Origin: Linyphia triangularis
Lineage: Eukaryota > Arthropoda > Arachnida > Araneae > Linyphiidae
DNA length: 64,000 nt
Reading direction: 5' to 3'
Assembly (NCBI GenBank): GCA_963978545.1
Contig: OZ021729.1
Coordinates: 91,976,466 to 92,040,465, forward strand
In this document: piece by piece, positions 44,186 through 57,418 of the stretch
Layout: each line of letters starts with the position of its first letter
How positions within the stretch are numbered: the stretch's first letter is position 1
Made by a program: the position numbers and the translations under genes
Notes under the pieces: generated by a model
What the model saw: the letters and a program-made list of their open reading frames with translations, nothing else
Database searches by the model: none
Told to the model about the DNA's origin: nothing

Positions 44186-46420
44186 AATATAACTTTTGTA
44201 AGAAATTTTACAATAGGGAAAAATCTTACCTTTAAAAAAATATTTATTAAAAATAACAATTTTTATCAAATTGAAAAAAAAAAAAAAAAAAAAAAAAAAA
44301 GATTTTTATCTTATTTTTTCTGATGATATACCTCTCAAATACATTTATAAAAAATAATAATAATAATAATAATAATAATGTGTTGTGTGTAAAATAATAT
44401 CACTGTATAGTACGAAGAACTTTCATCTGGTGTATTTTCAATGATTTTAAACATTGAACATCTTTTTTTTTTTTAAAAAAAACACCTCATTTATATGCAG
44501 CTTTACACTTCTATGAAAAATAACGAATTATATTTTCTCAAAAACAACAAAAAGATTATGATACGCGGTCCATTATATAAACTCCAACTAAATAGTGAAA
44601 GAAAAAATATTCGTTAAACAGGAAACAAATACTTTGAAACGAATTTCTAAAATTTTCCAAACAAAGAAATTACGAAGAAAATGGCACTTTCTATTCGTTC
44701 CCAGATCAACATTTATGAAACATAACACCTAGTGCGGCCAGAAAAACAGAATTATTTTATTCTCTTCAAAATAACAACGCGTCTTTGTTTGTCTTAATAG
44801 CAGAGCCAAGCACATAGTTCATAAAGTAGAAATGAATTTTGTTTTAACTCAACCGGCAATTGAGTTTCAAATAAATAAAAAAAACTTACTGTAAGCAAAA
44901 TGAAACAAAAATACGCTGTAAAGTGTGACGATATTGAAAGATGCAAATCTGAAAGTATGTTTGGCGTGTGGAAGAGAACTCTCAGGTCAAGACCAGATTT
45001 AGAATATTTGTTTAGGCTACCTTAATAGCTTCGACTGAAAAGTTCCAAACACTTCGAATCCATAATTTTCAAAATAACGGACAATCCCACAATTCTCAGA
45101 ATTTTCTAATTTATAAAAACGCTTCGAATCGTCTGTTATTCACTATCGTCTGAATCTCAGTGAAAAGGCAACGAGTTCCATAATTCATCACAGTGAGTGA
45201 TTTGAATTGGAAGTGCCAAATGTAAACAAACCAGTGATAGAAAATTATAATTCACGAATTTGCTTTGCTTAGCATTTGATAAAGGATTTAAAAAAAAAAA
45301 AAAAAAAGGAAATTTGTTGATATTTTGAAAGCATTTCAGTAATTGTTCCTTCATATTGATAGTGAGAACGTCTACACTTTACTATTTGACGCATCCGTTG
45401 TGCACTGTAGCACTGGTCACACCACTGTTGGGAAACACCGGCGCTGTAGTACAGAACAATATTTGCAGAGAAAAGGATCAACACATGTTTTTTGTGCAGT
45501 TTCATATTCAAATGTTTAACTTTAGCCTAATTTTTGTTTTGCTAAATAAATGTTATGTTGTGTTGGTGATGAAGAATGTTATTTATAATATAATAACTCA
45601 ACACTATTAGAGACGGTGTAATCAGAAGTTTTATTGTTTAAAAATTTTAAATGCATTTCTCCTCTCTATTTCGCGACCACTTCTTAAAACTTTCCATGTC
45701 CATTTGTTTCCAAAACTTATTGTTAATGGTTTTTATTTCATCGTGATGGTACTTTTCTAACAATAAAGATAAGCGTTTTATTAAAATATGTTTCTTAAAA
45801 AAAATCGTATCAAAATTATTTTTGTCAAAAACTATCGAAATAATAATAAAAAGGAACCCAAAATTTCAAATATTAGGAAAATTCCAATTAAATAAATAAC
45901 AAATAACGTTTAATTGTAAACGCATATTTTTGTTTCAAATGGTTTAAAGATGACACAGAAATTTAAATTTTCAGAAATACTATAGAATTGAAAGTGGAAT
46001 TCCAACTAAAAAAATAGTGCTCCAATTATAATACGAGTATTCCACATTGAACTCGCAAACTTATGCAGATAATTTTCAGATAAGCAGGAAGCTCGTAAAC
46101 AATTAAAAAAAAATATAAAATCTTAAACAAAACTAACCAAAGGTAGGAAAAATAAACAAGCAATAATATGAAGATAAATATTCACTTAATAAGTTGGTAG
46201 TTTATGAATGAAATTTTGAAATAATTTCGTTGTGTTGGACAATTTCGAAATTTTGCAGAAGCGAATCGCGATACCACGTCAAAAACTTTCAGTACATAAC
46301 AAAAATTGCTATAAATCAGAAAATGCAGTTACAAAATCTCGAAGGATTAGATCCAGCTAATAAAGAAGAATCTTTCATCATGGAAAACAATCTATTCAAA
46401 CCAAGCTACAACGAAGGGGA
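44186..46420. other. AT-rich DNA with A-run and AAT microsatellite
   Basis: An A-run at 44273-44300 follows the repeat B copy by about 90 bases, and about nine AAT units lie at 44351-44379. Frames at 45157-45610 on both strands overlap and are not protein-like. Confidence 0.5.
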
Positions 46421-46429
46421 GAATGGTCG

Positions 46430-46530
46430 AACTCGTGGCTCAGAGGCTAAACACAAGGAACCTCGATTTCGATCTCAAATATTTTTTCGTAAACATAAAA
46501 ATATGTGTGAGACAAGACTGGATTATAAAT
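46430..46530 (+). other. tRNA-like stretch, possible SINE remnant
   Basis: GTGGCTCAGAGGCTAAACAC (from about 46435) resembles a pol III A-box. CGATTTCGATCTC, about 30 bases later, resembles a B-box. The spacing is shorter than in tRNA genes, as if the anticodon region were deleted. This lies inside a 100-codon frame (46230-46532) that has no recognised domain. Confidence 0.2.
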
Positions 46531-46648
46531 AAAGGTCTCTCATTCGTTACAACAGCTGTATAGTTTTATTTGGAAAAAACCTTAAAAATTCTTGAATTTA
46601 CGAGAAGTTGTGTATTAGTAGTATTTATAGTAGTACTGTCATTTAATA

Positions 46649-47013
46649 CACCCAAATACAGATTTCATTAAAAAAATGTTCCCGAATATTGATTCATTAA
46701 AAATTGAAGAGCAATGCAGATTGCATTAAAAAATGGTACTCCAACATATATTTTATTTCAAATTGTACCCCAATACATATTTCATTAAAAATTGAACCCC
46801 AATACAAATTTCATTAAAAAATTGTACCCAAATATTGATTCATTAAAAATTGAAGAGCAATCCAGATTGCATTAAAAATGGTACTCCAACATATATTTTA
46901 TTTAAAATTGTACCCCAATACATATCTTATTAAAAATTGAACCCCAATACAGATTTTATTAAAAATTGTACCCATATTTTTCCTTAAAAAATTGTACCGT
47001 AATACATGCATTT
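46649..47013. repeat. ~29-bp tandem array with 5-unit higher-order repeat
   Basis: About twelve units of 26-31 bp follow the form CCCCAATACATATTTCATTA plus AAAATTGWA. Adjacent units differ, but every fifth unit matches. The GAATATTGATTCATT unit at 46685 recurs at 46831 (146 bp), and the AGAGCAATGCAGATTGC and CTCCAACATATATTTTATT units follow in the same order both times. Unit lengths are 27, 31, 29, 29, 30 and then 27, 30, 29, 29, 29. The array decays at the right end. Confidence 0.9.
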
Positions 47014-47989
47014 GAAGATTATATATTGTAATATTTTTAACTTCTTCCAAATGAAATTAGAAGAAACCTCGAGGGTTTAATTATAATTTCATCGGAAGAA
47101 ATTCATAAAATATATAATTCTCAAAAAATGTGCATTGGACGGTTGCCACAGTTAAGTCTTCGAGTAATTTTTGTGCCATGAAAAACCCAAACCAATGCAC
47201 GCGTGTAACAGCTCAAGTAAATAAGGGAACAAATTTCAAGGCAACATAAATTTGCGGAAGTGCGAGTGGCACGTGCTGCCCCCTTTAGCAGCGCCCCCTA
47301 TTGTCAAAGGGGCGAAAGGGGTGACCCACTGATCTCCTCAAAATATCCTTTTGAGAGGGGAAAAGGGTGCAACATTCAAAAGGGATTTTTTTTTTTATGA
47401 CAACTAGGAAATGTTTATGTCACGCGACCTTCAAAAAAATGGACCTTGAAACCTTGAATGTAGACTTTTTCCGGTATCTCTTTTGATATGGAGCAGAAGG
47501 GGATTTTCGAAAACATCAAAATAGATTATTTAGGCACAAGTTCTTTATTGCTTCGGATTTTTTTTATTTTTTATTTCGCAAGAGCAACACTCCGTCTGAA
47601 TATTGTTCTGGTTTTGGCGAGTCGATAGAGTGCTAAGGAGAGAGTAACTCAAAATGAAGAATTTCAAGCTGCGTAACTTTTGATGCAAGTTTGTAAATAT
47701 GCTATTAAAAATAATTAACTAGAAAACTGATATTTATCAAATTTTACAATTATTGGAAGAAATATATATATATTTTTTAAACTTAATAATTCCTTATCTT
47801 AAAGATTTCGGTACCAAAAAGTTTAAAAAAAAAAAAAAATGCTCTTCGAGAAGTTCTTAATCTAAACACTTTGCACGTAAATTTAAAGTTGCAATAAAAT
47901 AGAATTCTTGTCGTAATTATAGCGATCACAAATCATTACAAGAAGTTGAAAATACTGTAAGCATACTTAGAAAAGAATGAATTCGATTT
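47014..47989. other. Mixed DNA, possible element remnant near 47.3 kb
   Basis: 47260-47390 has GCAGCGCCCCCTATTGTCAA, GAGAGGGGAAAAGGGTGCAA and GGGGTGACCC. These resemble phrases at 14970-15080, so both may be remnants of one element, but the match is loose. The rest is AT-rich. Confidence 0.3.
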
Positions 47990-48205
47990 TAACTCATTAA
48001 CAACGGTTGTCAATCAAAATCTTAGCTTTTTCTTTGCTAATAAATTGAGATTGTGGTTGAACTTAGTGTTTTTTAAAAATCATAAAAATAATTTAAAAAA
48101 AAAACAACCCTGAAAAATTCAAAATATAACTTAAATGATCAAAATAAACAAAGTAAAAGTTAAAAACAATGACTGTTTATTCATTTCAAAGTCGCGCCTT
48201 TATGG
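47990..48205 (-). repeat. Repeat B, copy 2
   Basis: Reverse orientation: AACTCATTAACAACGGTTGT, TTAGCTTTTTCTTTGCTAAT, GATTGTGGTTGAACTTAGTG, TTTTTAAAAATCATAAAAAT, AAAATTCAAAATATAACTTA, AACAATGACTG, TTCAAAGTCG. Closest in sequence to copy 4. Confidence 0.8.
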
Positions 48206-48892
48206 GTTAATTCAATAAAGACTAGCATACATATTCATGTTCCATTGAATGTTCACTTTCTGAAAATAATCCAGAGAAAATGTCGAGTATGATCTATGAT
48301 TACTAATTCTAAATATTTTCAATAAATTATAAAATACATAAGTTTGATTGTTTTGTTAATAATTTTAAAAGCAGATCAAACTTATATCGAAAGATCAGTC
48401 TGAAACATAGAACAAAACAGAATTCATTTTGATAACGTTTGGCACTTGCTGTGTTAACATACATAAATAGATTTAAAAACAAAGAAATAAAAGAAACAAA
48501 ATAAATATTGATACATATTTTGATAATGAAATCAATACTTTAGGGACTTCCCTTAGCGATTATCATCAAATATATATGAAGTATGTGTATTACTGAATAA
48601 TGTGCTGTGTTTTTATGCATTGTATTTCGTAAATTTGCAAGAACCCCAAGTTGAACATTATTTTTTACTTGTTTAAAATAATTTAATAGACAGTTGCGAA
48701 AAGGTATCAGCACTGAGAGACAAGAAACATGAAAGAAAGAAAATTTTGATAGATCAAAACACGTATCTCTCTCAAAACAAAGTACCTTGCTTGAACATAA
48801 CTTCATTTGTACAAGTAGCTGGTACCCTAAAATTTATAAAAAAAAAATCGATTTTGAGTTTTTTTTTCTTTCGTAAAATTAAAAATGTTCAC
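48206..48892. other. AT-rich DNA, nothing recognised
   Basis: The 88-codon minus frame at 48540-48806 shows no domain. Confidence 0.5.
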
Positions 48893-49218
48893 CTTAAAAT
48901 AATACCTCATTTGTAATAATACCTTATTTAGAATTATTTTTAATAATTATTAAAGATAAAATTGGGAACTATAATTGCAAATAAAGTTTTCTTTAAAATG
49001 CGTTTTTCTCGTAACTTCATGTTTCATTACTCATGTACCTTTTTCTCAGAAAGTACTTGATATAGTTAAGCTCAATTTCTAAAAAAAAAGGTCCATGAGT
49101 AATGAAGAGTTTTGAGAAAAAAACATCTTGAAGAAAACCTTACTTATATAAATTGTTGCTAATTTTATAAATACCTCTAAATGAGATATAATTACCAATA
49201 AGGTATTATTTAAAGGAG
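48893..49218. mobile_element. Long imperfect palindrome, probable foldback element
   Basis: Outer arms CTTAAAATAATACCTCATTT (from 48893) and ATAAGGTATTATTTAAAGGA (to about 49218) are inverted. Inner arms TCATTACTCATGTACCTTTT (from 49024) and AAAAGGTCCATGAGTAATGA (to 49105) are inverted with one or two mismatches. AGTTTTCTTT and AAGAAAACCTT between them also pair. The whole 325 bp can form one hairpin with a ~40-base loop. No other copy is present in the window. It is likely an old MITE. Confidence 0.6.
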
Positions 49219-49589
49219 AAAAATTTAAACTTTAGTAAACATTAATAAACTCAAATTAAATTTTTTATAAATGTTAGGGTAGATAGTTAAGAATATTACA
49301 AATGTTTAGGATGTAGAAATTTGATCATATAGTTTTATGAGTAGCCATTTTCGTAAAAATGTATTCAGATCGGAATAATTCAAAAACTACTCATTCATTC
49401 AAAAAGCTCGATGTTTTAAAAAGGGCAATTATTATAAGTCAAATTTCAACGAAACAAATGAATTTCAATGTTAGATTCTGTTATAAGAATAATTAAATTG
49501 AAGGAAATGTTTGTTGTAAATATTGAAAAACACTACAGAAGTGAATTTATTAAAAATTGCAATTAAAATTATCGAGTTGACTTCTGACA
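49219..49589. other. AT-rich DNA, nothing recognised
   Basis: No frame or repeat of note. Confidence 0.5.
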
Positions 49590-49815
49590 AAATTAAAGAC
49601 GATTTTGAAATAGTTAAAAGCAATGACTTTTTATTCTATATCTTGTTTATTTAGAGCATCTAAAGTGTATTTTGAATTTTTAAGATTTTTTGGAAAATTA
49701 TTTTTATGCTCTTTAAAAAACACTAAGGGGAACCACAATCACAAACAACCCACGTTAGCAAAGAAAAAAACTGGCAATTTTTTTTTTTTACCAATCGTCG
49801 TTAATGAATTAATGC
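49590..49815 (+). repeat. Repeat B, copy 3
   Basis: Blocks TTTTGAAATAGTTAAAAGCA, CATCTAAAGTGTATTTTGAA, AAATTATTTTTATGCTCTTT, AAACACTAAGGGGAACCACA, TTAGCAAAGAAAAAAACTGG and TCGTCGTTAATGAATTAA. The 68-codon frame 49623-49829 is the repeat read in frame and is not shared by the other copies. Confidence 0.8.
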
Positions 49816-52239
49816 AGTTGAATAGTTAATTCGATCTTTTTACTCGTCTTACTTACTTTTTACTTTACATTTTACTTTTACTTTACTTTTTGCTCGTCTT
49901 ATTATTCCTCAGATGCAGTAATTAAATGAATTCATCAAAATCGTCTAATTACTCCAAATTAGTAAGATTTTGTATACTAAGAACAAAATAAGATCCGAAT
50001 TTAATTTTTTTAGGTATTTTTGCACATTGTATAGAAGTAATTGTAGAAAAAAAAATTAAGTTTACATTTCTTCTTTATTATATCACACTTTAGCTTTTAG
50101 TAATAATTAAACTTTCAATTCATTTACTCTCAATTCAGTTACACTAGCACAAATAAATCAACGGGCGTGCTAAATTTGTAAGTTGTTGACGGAAAAAGGA
50201 TTTATTACACAGTCTAGTAATTGCTAATGATAGTTCTTTTATTTCAGAGAAATTGTTCATATTTAAAATATAAAAACCGAATTTTCTTAAACAGCAGTAC
50301 ACAGCACAAAATAAGCTTTCTTTTCATAAAACACACAATTTTTCATTGACGAAATGAAACTTCATATCTATCTACTATCTAGTTTATGTTACATGAATCC
50401 AAGCAAATTAGACAAGTCAAACAATTCAATTCAACATGTTAAAGAGGGTACTAATCAAAACTCATGTTTTAAGACAAATAAACGAATTTTAAATATAAAG
50501 AACAATTTTTTTATTTTATTTTTAAGATCCATGAAATGTCTCTATGGGATAATATTGGTAAATATAGAAAGTTTCCACTCATTCCAATACTCGTACTTTT
50601 TTATAAAAAAAAATCTGGTAATGTTCTATTTAATAAATACTAATTTATAACACTAAAGTAAATAATTTTTTAATATTCAATATTTAATCTAAGTTAGTGA
50701 ACTTACCAAACTAAATACTTTTTTAAATTCAAATGAGAAATTAAATTTATTTTTCAAAACAAACAAGGCAAAAATTACAATCATTCATCCTAAAGCAAAC
50801 ACTCAACTAAGTAATCTGAAGATAGCCTGGCAAATATTTTGATATCAAATGAATGAGAATATATGAAGAATATACATATATGAAGCAACATATGATCAAA
50901 AACACATCATTTTTTAAAGTTTATTTGAGGTGAAAATCGAAAAGCAATAAACTTTTTTAATTTATTGTGGAAGTTTATTTTTTATATAATAGTTACTCGA
51001 TTTTAAGATCGCGAATGCTGAATACAAGATCCATTGTTCACATTTAAGAAAATTAGTAAGCTAAATAAGTATTAAAATTCAAAATGTTGTTTATTCTTTA
51101 TACAACGTTTAATGTTATACATAACAGAGATATCAATAAAAGTGTTTTATTTCGTTTTGAAAACTAAAATAATTTTGAAAAAATATTTCGAATAATTTAA
51201 TTTCCTCAAAATAGTGGAACTATATTTAATCGGAATCCATGGTATATACTTCCAAAACGAAAATTTTCCTGTTCCATGTTTACCAAATCTATAATAAAGC
51301 ATTAAGAATACATTTTATATACCTTTAGTTAACTGTAAACAGAAAAATAAAATGCATTTTAATTGTTTTTTCCCCTTATTTATTTTTCTGAAAACACCAC
51401 AATTAATATTTAAATGTCACTACCATCTACTGTCTTTTTTGCAAAAGTAGGTAATGTATAAAATTTAACGTACATTTTGAAATATACTTTTTTTTATTAA
51501 ATATCATACATTTCAACTACAAAAATATTGAATATTTTGGAAAAGGTCTTAAAAAGCACAAATGAAACCGAATTGAACTTTGTGATCTAAAACCCGAAAA
51601 GAGAAGATTTGAGAAGTCCATCTTAATTCATTTGTTTTGATTTTTTTTCCTCAATGTATTCCTCAATGTATTTCCTCAGTTATTTTAAATGAAGGTTTTA
51701 ATTCAATAAAGTTAAACATACAAAGTAGTAATTTTTTTAGAACCAAATAAAGTCTATACTTACCTCCTTTGAAATAATGAATAATATAATCGAAATAATA
51801 CCAAACATCATTAGAGGATAAAAAATAATAGTTTTGGTAAAAACAGCTTCAAAACAATTTAGCTGTTTAGTTTTGTGAATATACGTCAAATACAGTGCTT
51901 CATCATCCAAGGTATATAAGAATAAGAGCTTAATTTTTCTGACATTTATTAGAATTTGGAAAGATATAAATTATTTGAATTTTGCAAGGTATAGTTATTT
52001 GGATTTGACACTCTAACTTTGTTACTTTAGTTGAGTTGTTGACGCTTTTGCTTCCAGGAATGTAATAAATGAAATTTCTTATTTACTACTCTTAGCTTCT
52101 CTAATGCAGAATTCGAGCGTTTCTTGAAAAAGCTCTCATTGAGATAATGCAAACCATTATGAATTCAGATTATCAATGGCACAAGTTTTATTCTTAAGTG
52201 GAATCAATAACAATAATGGAATCAATAACAATATAATGG
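49816..52239. other. AT-rich DNA with low-complexity TTTAC stretch
   Basis: 49835-49910 is a TTTTACTTTAC-like low-complexity stretch bracketed by TTTTACTCGTCTTA and TTTTGCTCGTCTTA. A 21-bp tandem pair GGAATCAATAACAATAATG lies at 52200-52237, and CCTCAATGTATT is tandem near 51650. The 98-codon frame 50354-50650 has no domain. No gene is supported. Confidence 0.5.
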
Positions 52240-52480
52240 TTTAAAATGCGAAAAGCCTCCAAGGGTCAAACATCAGCGATGCGCAGAATGAGAAAAATGG
52301 ATTGTTCAACCTCTTTTATGATAATAATGATTATTATTGCTGCTGTTAAGGGACACGTAATTGTCGTTCCCTTTTTCCGTCCTTTAGCAACAAAAAATCT
52401 ACTTATGAACGATTCGCTGCATTTAAACAGGAAAGGGCAGAGCGGTAATTAAAAGACCGGTGACAATTTTCTATTTGGAG
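52240..52480. promoter_or_regulatory. Balanced-composition block, possible enhancer
   Basis: About 240 bases with higher complexity than the flanks. It includes CAGCGATGCGCAGAATGAG, the near-palindrome ATAATAATGATTATTATTGC at about 52322, and GCGGTAATTAAAAGACCGG at about 52442, a homeodomain TAATTA flanked by an inverted CGGT/ACCG pair. The 68-codon frame over it shows no domain. Confidence 0.25.
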
Positions 52481-54969
52481 GAAGTGCTTTGTGACCATTG
52501 CTAAATGTAATTCCAACGTTAAAACTTAACATCTCAATGCAAGGGATTGTTTGAGAATAAATGTGAAGTGTTACTATCATCACTTGAAAACCGTAAATGA
52601 TAATGAATGTGAATGAAACTGTATGCAAAAGCTTTCAATGAATTTCCAAAAAAGCAAATCATCGTCTATATTTATAAAAACCATATTTTAAATGTGGAGG
52701 ATGATGAAAATGTTTGTGTTTTTTTTACTAACCACCCGATCCTGCAAATTAACAAAGATCCAAAAAAATATAATCTGTATCTGGTTCGCAAAGCACTTGT
52801 CAAACATCGTTAATACCATTTATAAAGAAGGTAACAAAAATGGCTTACAATTTAAAGATTGTTAAATTATCAAAGTTTGGGATCAACGAACATTAAGGGA
52901 TTTTATTAAGTGAAATTGGTCATAAAACTATGATATACCTTTAAAAATGAATCTGTTTAAATGAATTTGAATCTGTTTATAATGAAACCAGAAAGGAAAT
53001 ACTGTATGAAAACAGACCAGAAAGAATTTTTTTAAATGTAATTTTGCTTTCTCTAAAAAAATCTAGTCAAATTATGATTAATAATATTCATTTAAAAGAA
53101 TAATGTTGCCCAAGAAAATTCTTTACTGTACTTTTCCGGTGAAATTTTAATTTTTTTTTTACTGATTAAAAAGAAATGGTCAACAATGAAATTTTTTAAA
53201 TATTCAGCTAGGATGCAACTAACACAGGAATCTCTCTTGATAATTGAGATTAAATCTATAAACAGCAAAAACTAACGACTTATATTCAACTGCGTGGAAA
53301 ATGAATGCCTCGCAAAAGCAGATTAAAATGTTGATACTTTTGAAGAGTACATTTTGATTTTTAATAATCTCACGAGATGAAGCTTATTTAGACTGATTGG
53401 TTGCAGAACCTTCCAGATCTCCTAATCCGAAATATAAAATCTTAAATACTTTTTAAGACAAACAAAAACTGACTTGAAGAGGCTTAACAAACTAAAGAAA
53501 ATGCTCGACTGAAGGATGCGTTCTGGGAATTATTTAGGAAAGGTTTTCACCTGTGACATGAACAGAAATGGGCGAAAAGAAACACGAAAGGAAATTTACT
53601 TAAAATATAAAAGTCCTGTTTTATATTCAGCAACAATGGGGGGGGGGGAGGACAAAAGCTGCTGCTTCTATACACTCTAATGTTATAAACATTAATATTT
53701 GTTCTTATTAATTCTTGAAATAGTAATTAGATACATCGATATTAAATATGGGATTTATGATTAAAAGTAATTTTGAAATAAAAACTTGTTCCTATACATA
53801 CAAATGTGTAAATTACCCTTGAAACTGAAGAACACGAAAACATAATTTTGTGAATTTATAAATCGATCTTTGAATTTAGAAATTGAATGGAAGAATAACT
53901 TTTTTTTATTAAAAAAAAAAGAAGAAAGAAATGTGTATTTTATACTACTTTATTGTTCCAAACATTTTCTTTTATTGAACAAGTTCAAAGGTAGTCCGAA
54001 GTTATGTGTTTATAAAAGAATATTCCGCTATATGCTAAGTATTATAAACGGTCATTATGTGTGGGATCATAAAGATAACAATGATTAAATTCTAAAAATA
54101 AATATTTTAATTGAATATAATAAAATTTAAAAATAATATAACATTTAAAAGGCATTTATCGTCAAAAGAATCAAACTTTTCAGAATCATTGCATAAGCAC
54201 TTAATTTTAAGTAGTAATTAGTAGAATACTAGCAAAAAGAAAAGTGATATATAACCATACTAACGAATAAAATTTTCTGTGTATAAATGGGTTTGTTCTT
54301 GCTCAAAATTTTAAATTAATTTTCGATAGTATTTTTAATTGATTTTTCAATAGTTCAACTATCCAAGGTACAAATAAAGAAAAAACGGGCATGTTTTATT
54401 ATTAATATACAAACTTTTACTCAATTCTTTATATGTAAACATGGACCTAAGCAATGATGGTTATTCGGATGTATGGTAATTTATTAATGAGTAAAATAAT
54501 TGAACAATATTACAGAAATAACTACACATTAAAAAAGTATTTAAATAAAAGATAAATGAAATGTTTACAATACATTAACCATTCCGACTACAAACTAGCC
54601 TAAAAACACAACTAAAATAATCAGCCACTTACGCGCTCCCAATTATAAACGTATACCAGCAGACCTTAAAAAAAAGTCATTAAAAAAAATTATGAAACAT
54701 GAAGAGTCCTTTGAAAAAGGTCGGTTAAAAGAATAAATTTTAATGATCCATGTTGCAATGCTACTCCACTGCAATGAATACTTTTGGATTGTAATTATTT
54801 GTTCGAATACACTTTAGTCGAAACGACTAATTAGATGTTTTTAAAAATGTGACCAGGATTATTTGAAACATGAAATTGAAGCCTTCTCGTAAAATGAGCT
54901 GCTAGAAATGAATTGCAATTATCTAGAATCCAGTAAAACTAGTGTTATTTGTACAATAATTATAATTCA
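52481..54969. other. AT-rich DNA, no gene seen
   Basis: G-run at 53639-53649. Frames at 52613-52813 and 53870-54088 are K/N/Y/F-rich with no domain. Confidence 0.5.
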
Positions 54970-55540
54970 TAAAAACGAAGTTTTTAACATAAATGTTTTA
55001 TATTCATTGAAAATTTTTATATTCATTAACACAGCGCTGATTCTGTAAACAGCGTGTGTTTGGTGCTTACATCTAATTTTAAGTATCAAAAACATTTCTA
55101 TCAACAAAATGTGCAGCAAACTACGTTTCAAAATTTATTTATTAAAATGAACGTCACAGACGCATCCACATCGAAATATCTTTAATTTATTCTGATTAAA
55201 ACAGTTTTATTATTTATTTATTAAAAAAAATTTGGCAACAGGAAAGAATTTTAACAATGATCGGTTCAATGATTTTACTTTAACGCGATTGGATGACGGT
55301 AAGTTTGTTTATTAGTATTCCGCGAAAACAACCTTTTAAACACAGTTACAGCCCCAAAATTTGATAGAATGCATTGTCTTCGATATCGAACCTATCTGCC
55401 AAGTTTCAGCCCGATTGGATGATGACAAGAGGGTTAATTAGACTGGATTCCGGCGTTAATTAGCAGATTTACTGGGTTAATTAGCTGATTCCGGCGTCAT
55501 CGACAAACCCACAAAATCGAAGTTAATATAAAGGATATAA
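54970..55540 (+). repeat. Repeat A, copy 4
   Basis: Near-complete copy: ATTCATTAACACAGCGCTGA, CATCTAATTTTAAGTATCAA, CATTTCTATCAACAAAATGT, GCGATTGGATGACGGTAAG, TAGTATTCCGCG, AAATTTGATAGAATGCATTG, TCTGCCAAGTTTCAGCCCGA, GATTGGATGATGACAAGAGG. The 3' part has a small triplication of GGNNTTAATTAGNNGATT (55448-55492), absent from copy 1, then AAAATCGAAGTTAATATAAA. Confidence 0.85.
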
Positions 55541-57358
55541 AAATTAATAAATTAGTTGAAATTTCACGTTATAACATAAAATTATATTTATATGACTATA
55601 TTTCTTAAATATTTATTGCTCATTGCAATATCTTATTTGTATGGAATGAATGATCGCGGAAATTTAAATCCATCTGTCCAAATGCGTAGTTTTCTAAAAC
55701 GTATTAAATTTGGTTAAAATTCCAAGTCCGGTACAGATTCTGAACCAAGGTGATTTTCGCAAAAAACTGGCAGCCCCGCCAATTTTATAATAAGTGAACT
55801 GCCTATGGTTGCCATAATTTGACATGGTTAGATGTAAACAATTCTTGGAGTAGAATCCGTACCGGACTTGGGAGTTTTAACTTTAATTTTAGAAAAAAAA
55901 TGCACTTGACACATGCGCAATACTTTACAAAAAATGGGAAATTCTATAAATTTAAAGCAAATTGCTTTGCGCAAAGAAACTTAAGTTTCATATCAAAATA
56001 CACCAAATAAAAAAAAATAAAAAATGGGTCAAGAAAGAAATTATTCGTAATTCTTAAATAAAATTCAAATTTCCTAAATATTTATTGCTCATTGCAAACA
56101 TAACTTCCTTGAAACTCGTCAATATAAACTATCAGATAGGGTAAACAATACGTTTTAAATCAATTGTAAACTTTAAACTACCATATACTCAAACATGACT
56201 CGATACAAACTGCTCTTACGACCTTTGAAATGATTTTGATTGTAAGACACGAAATGAATTTTCGTTGTTACAAAGTTATTATAAATAATAAAAAAAAATA
56301 AAAAATAGTTTAAAGCCAACGCTGGAGAAAGTTTGAGATTATATGACTAATAAAAACTTAATCTATGAGAATTTGAAATGATATATTTAGTAAGGATGTA
56401 TAAATTGTTTTATGTTACTGTTATAGGAAAATGTAATTGAATTTTATGAAAAAGTTAAAGTGAGTCGATTAAATAGATATTTTTTGAGAATGCAATATCA
56501 ATCATCTCCCGCTTAAGGCTATTTTATAATTTTTACAAAGGATTCACTGGAGACATTTATGTTAGCGTGAATTTCCCTTCTCGCTCCAGTAAGGGATATT
56601 ATAACAGCAACATATGTATATTCTAAATGCAACTAACGAAATTATTAAAAATAAAATTCAGAAATTTAAATGAATCATTTGTTCAATACAAATGGTTATT
56701 CTACTTTAAACACAGATTAATACTTTAATAAATGTTTTAAACAAGTGACCGAAATGAAAAATCAATTACTTTATAACTCAGAATTGTATTTTATTCTTCT
56801 AATTAAAAAAAAATTTATTTGAAAATCTATTTCTAAAGTGTTTTTTATTCTCCATACTAATAAATTAAATAGTAATATAAATTAAAGAACTTCAAATATT
56901 AACAAATATGAAATTCATGATAACATGATTTATTATTAATGGTTTTATGAACATGTAAAATTTAAGTAGTCAAACCTAAATCACAAAAATAATCAAATAT
57001 TTAAAAATAACTATATACAGATAAAATGAGTTCAAAAATAATTTAAGTCCCCGCAACATGTAAAATTTTATTATTTCGAAACACCAATAAAAATTGCTTA
57101 ATTTGGCATGACTAAAATTAAATTTCGAAATAAATTTAATTCGAACTATTGCTGTATAATTAAAATATAAAATACGTTAAAATAGAATTGTCTTAGTCTA
57201 ATTTCTCGATTTTTAATTCGCTAAATTAATCTTTAGAAATCAGCTTTAAATATTATGGGATAATAATATTCAACATTCAAGACTTTTAATAATTATAGTG
57301 GTTTTAGAGATGTTATTTTTTTTTTTATTTTAATTATTTATCAATGTAATCTAATACA

Positions 57359-57362
<4 letters not shown>
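55541..57362. other. AT-rich DNA, no gene seen
   Basis: Inverted phrases AAATTCCAAGTCCGGTACAG... near 55717 and AGAATCCGTACCGGACTTGG near 55852 form an imperfect inverted pair about 130 bases apart. The 63-codon frame 55819-56010 has no domain. Confidence 0.45.

Positions 57363-57413
<51 letters not shown>
57363..57413. repeat. TA microsatellite
   Basis: About 25 TA units, pure. Confidence 0.95.

Positions 57414-57418
<5 letters not shown>

Noticed and set aside
14970..47390. Possible repeat pair between about 14970-15080 and 47280-47390
   Set aside because: Only short G/C-run phrases are shared; without an alignment I cannot separate homology from similar composition.
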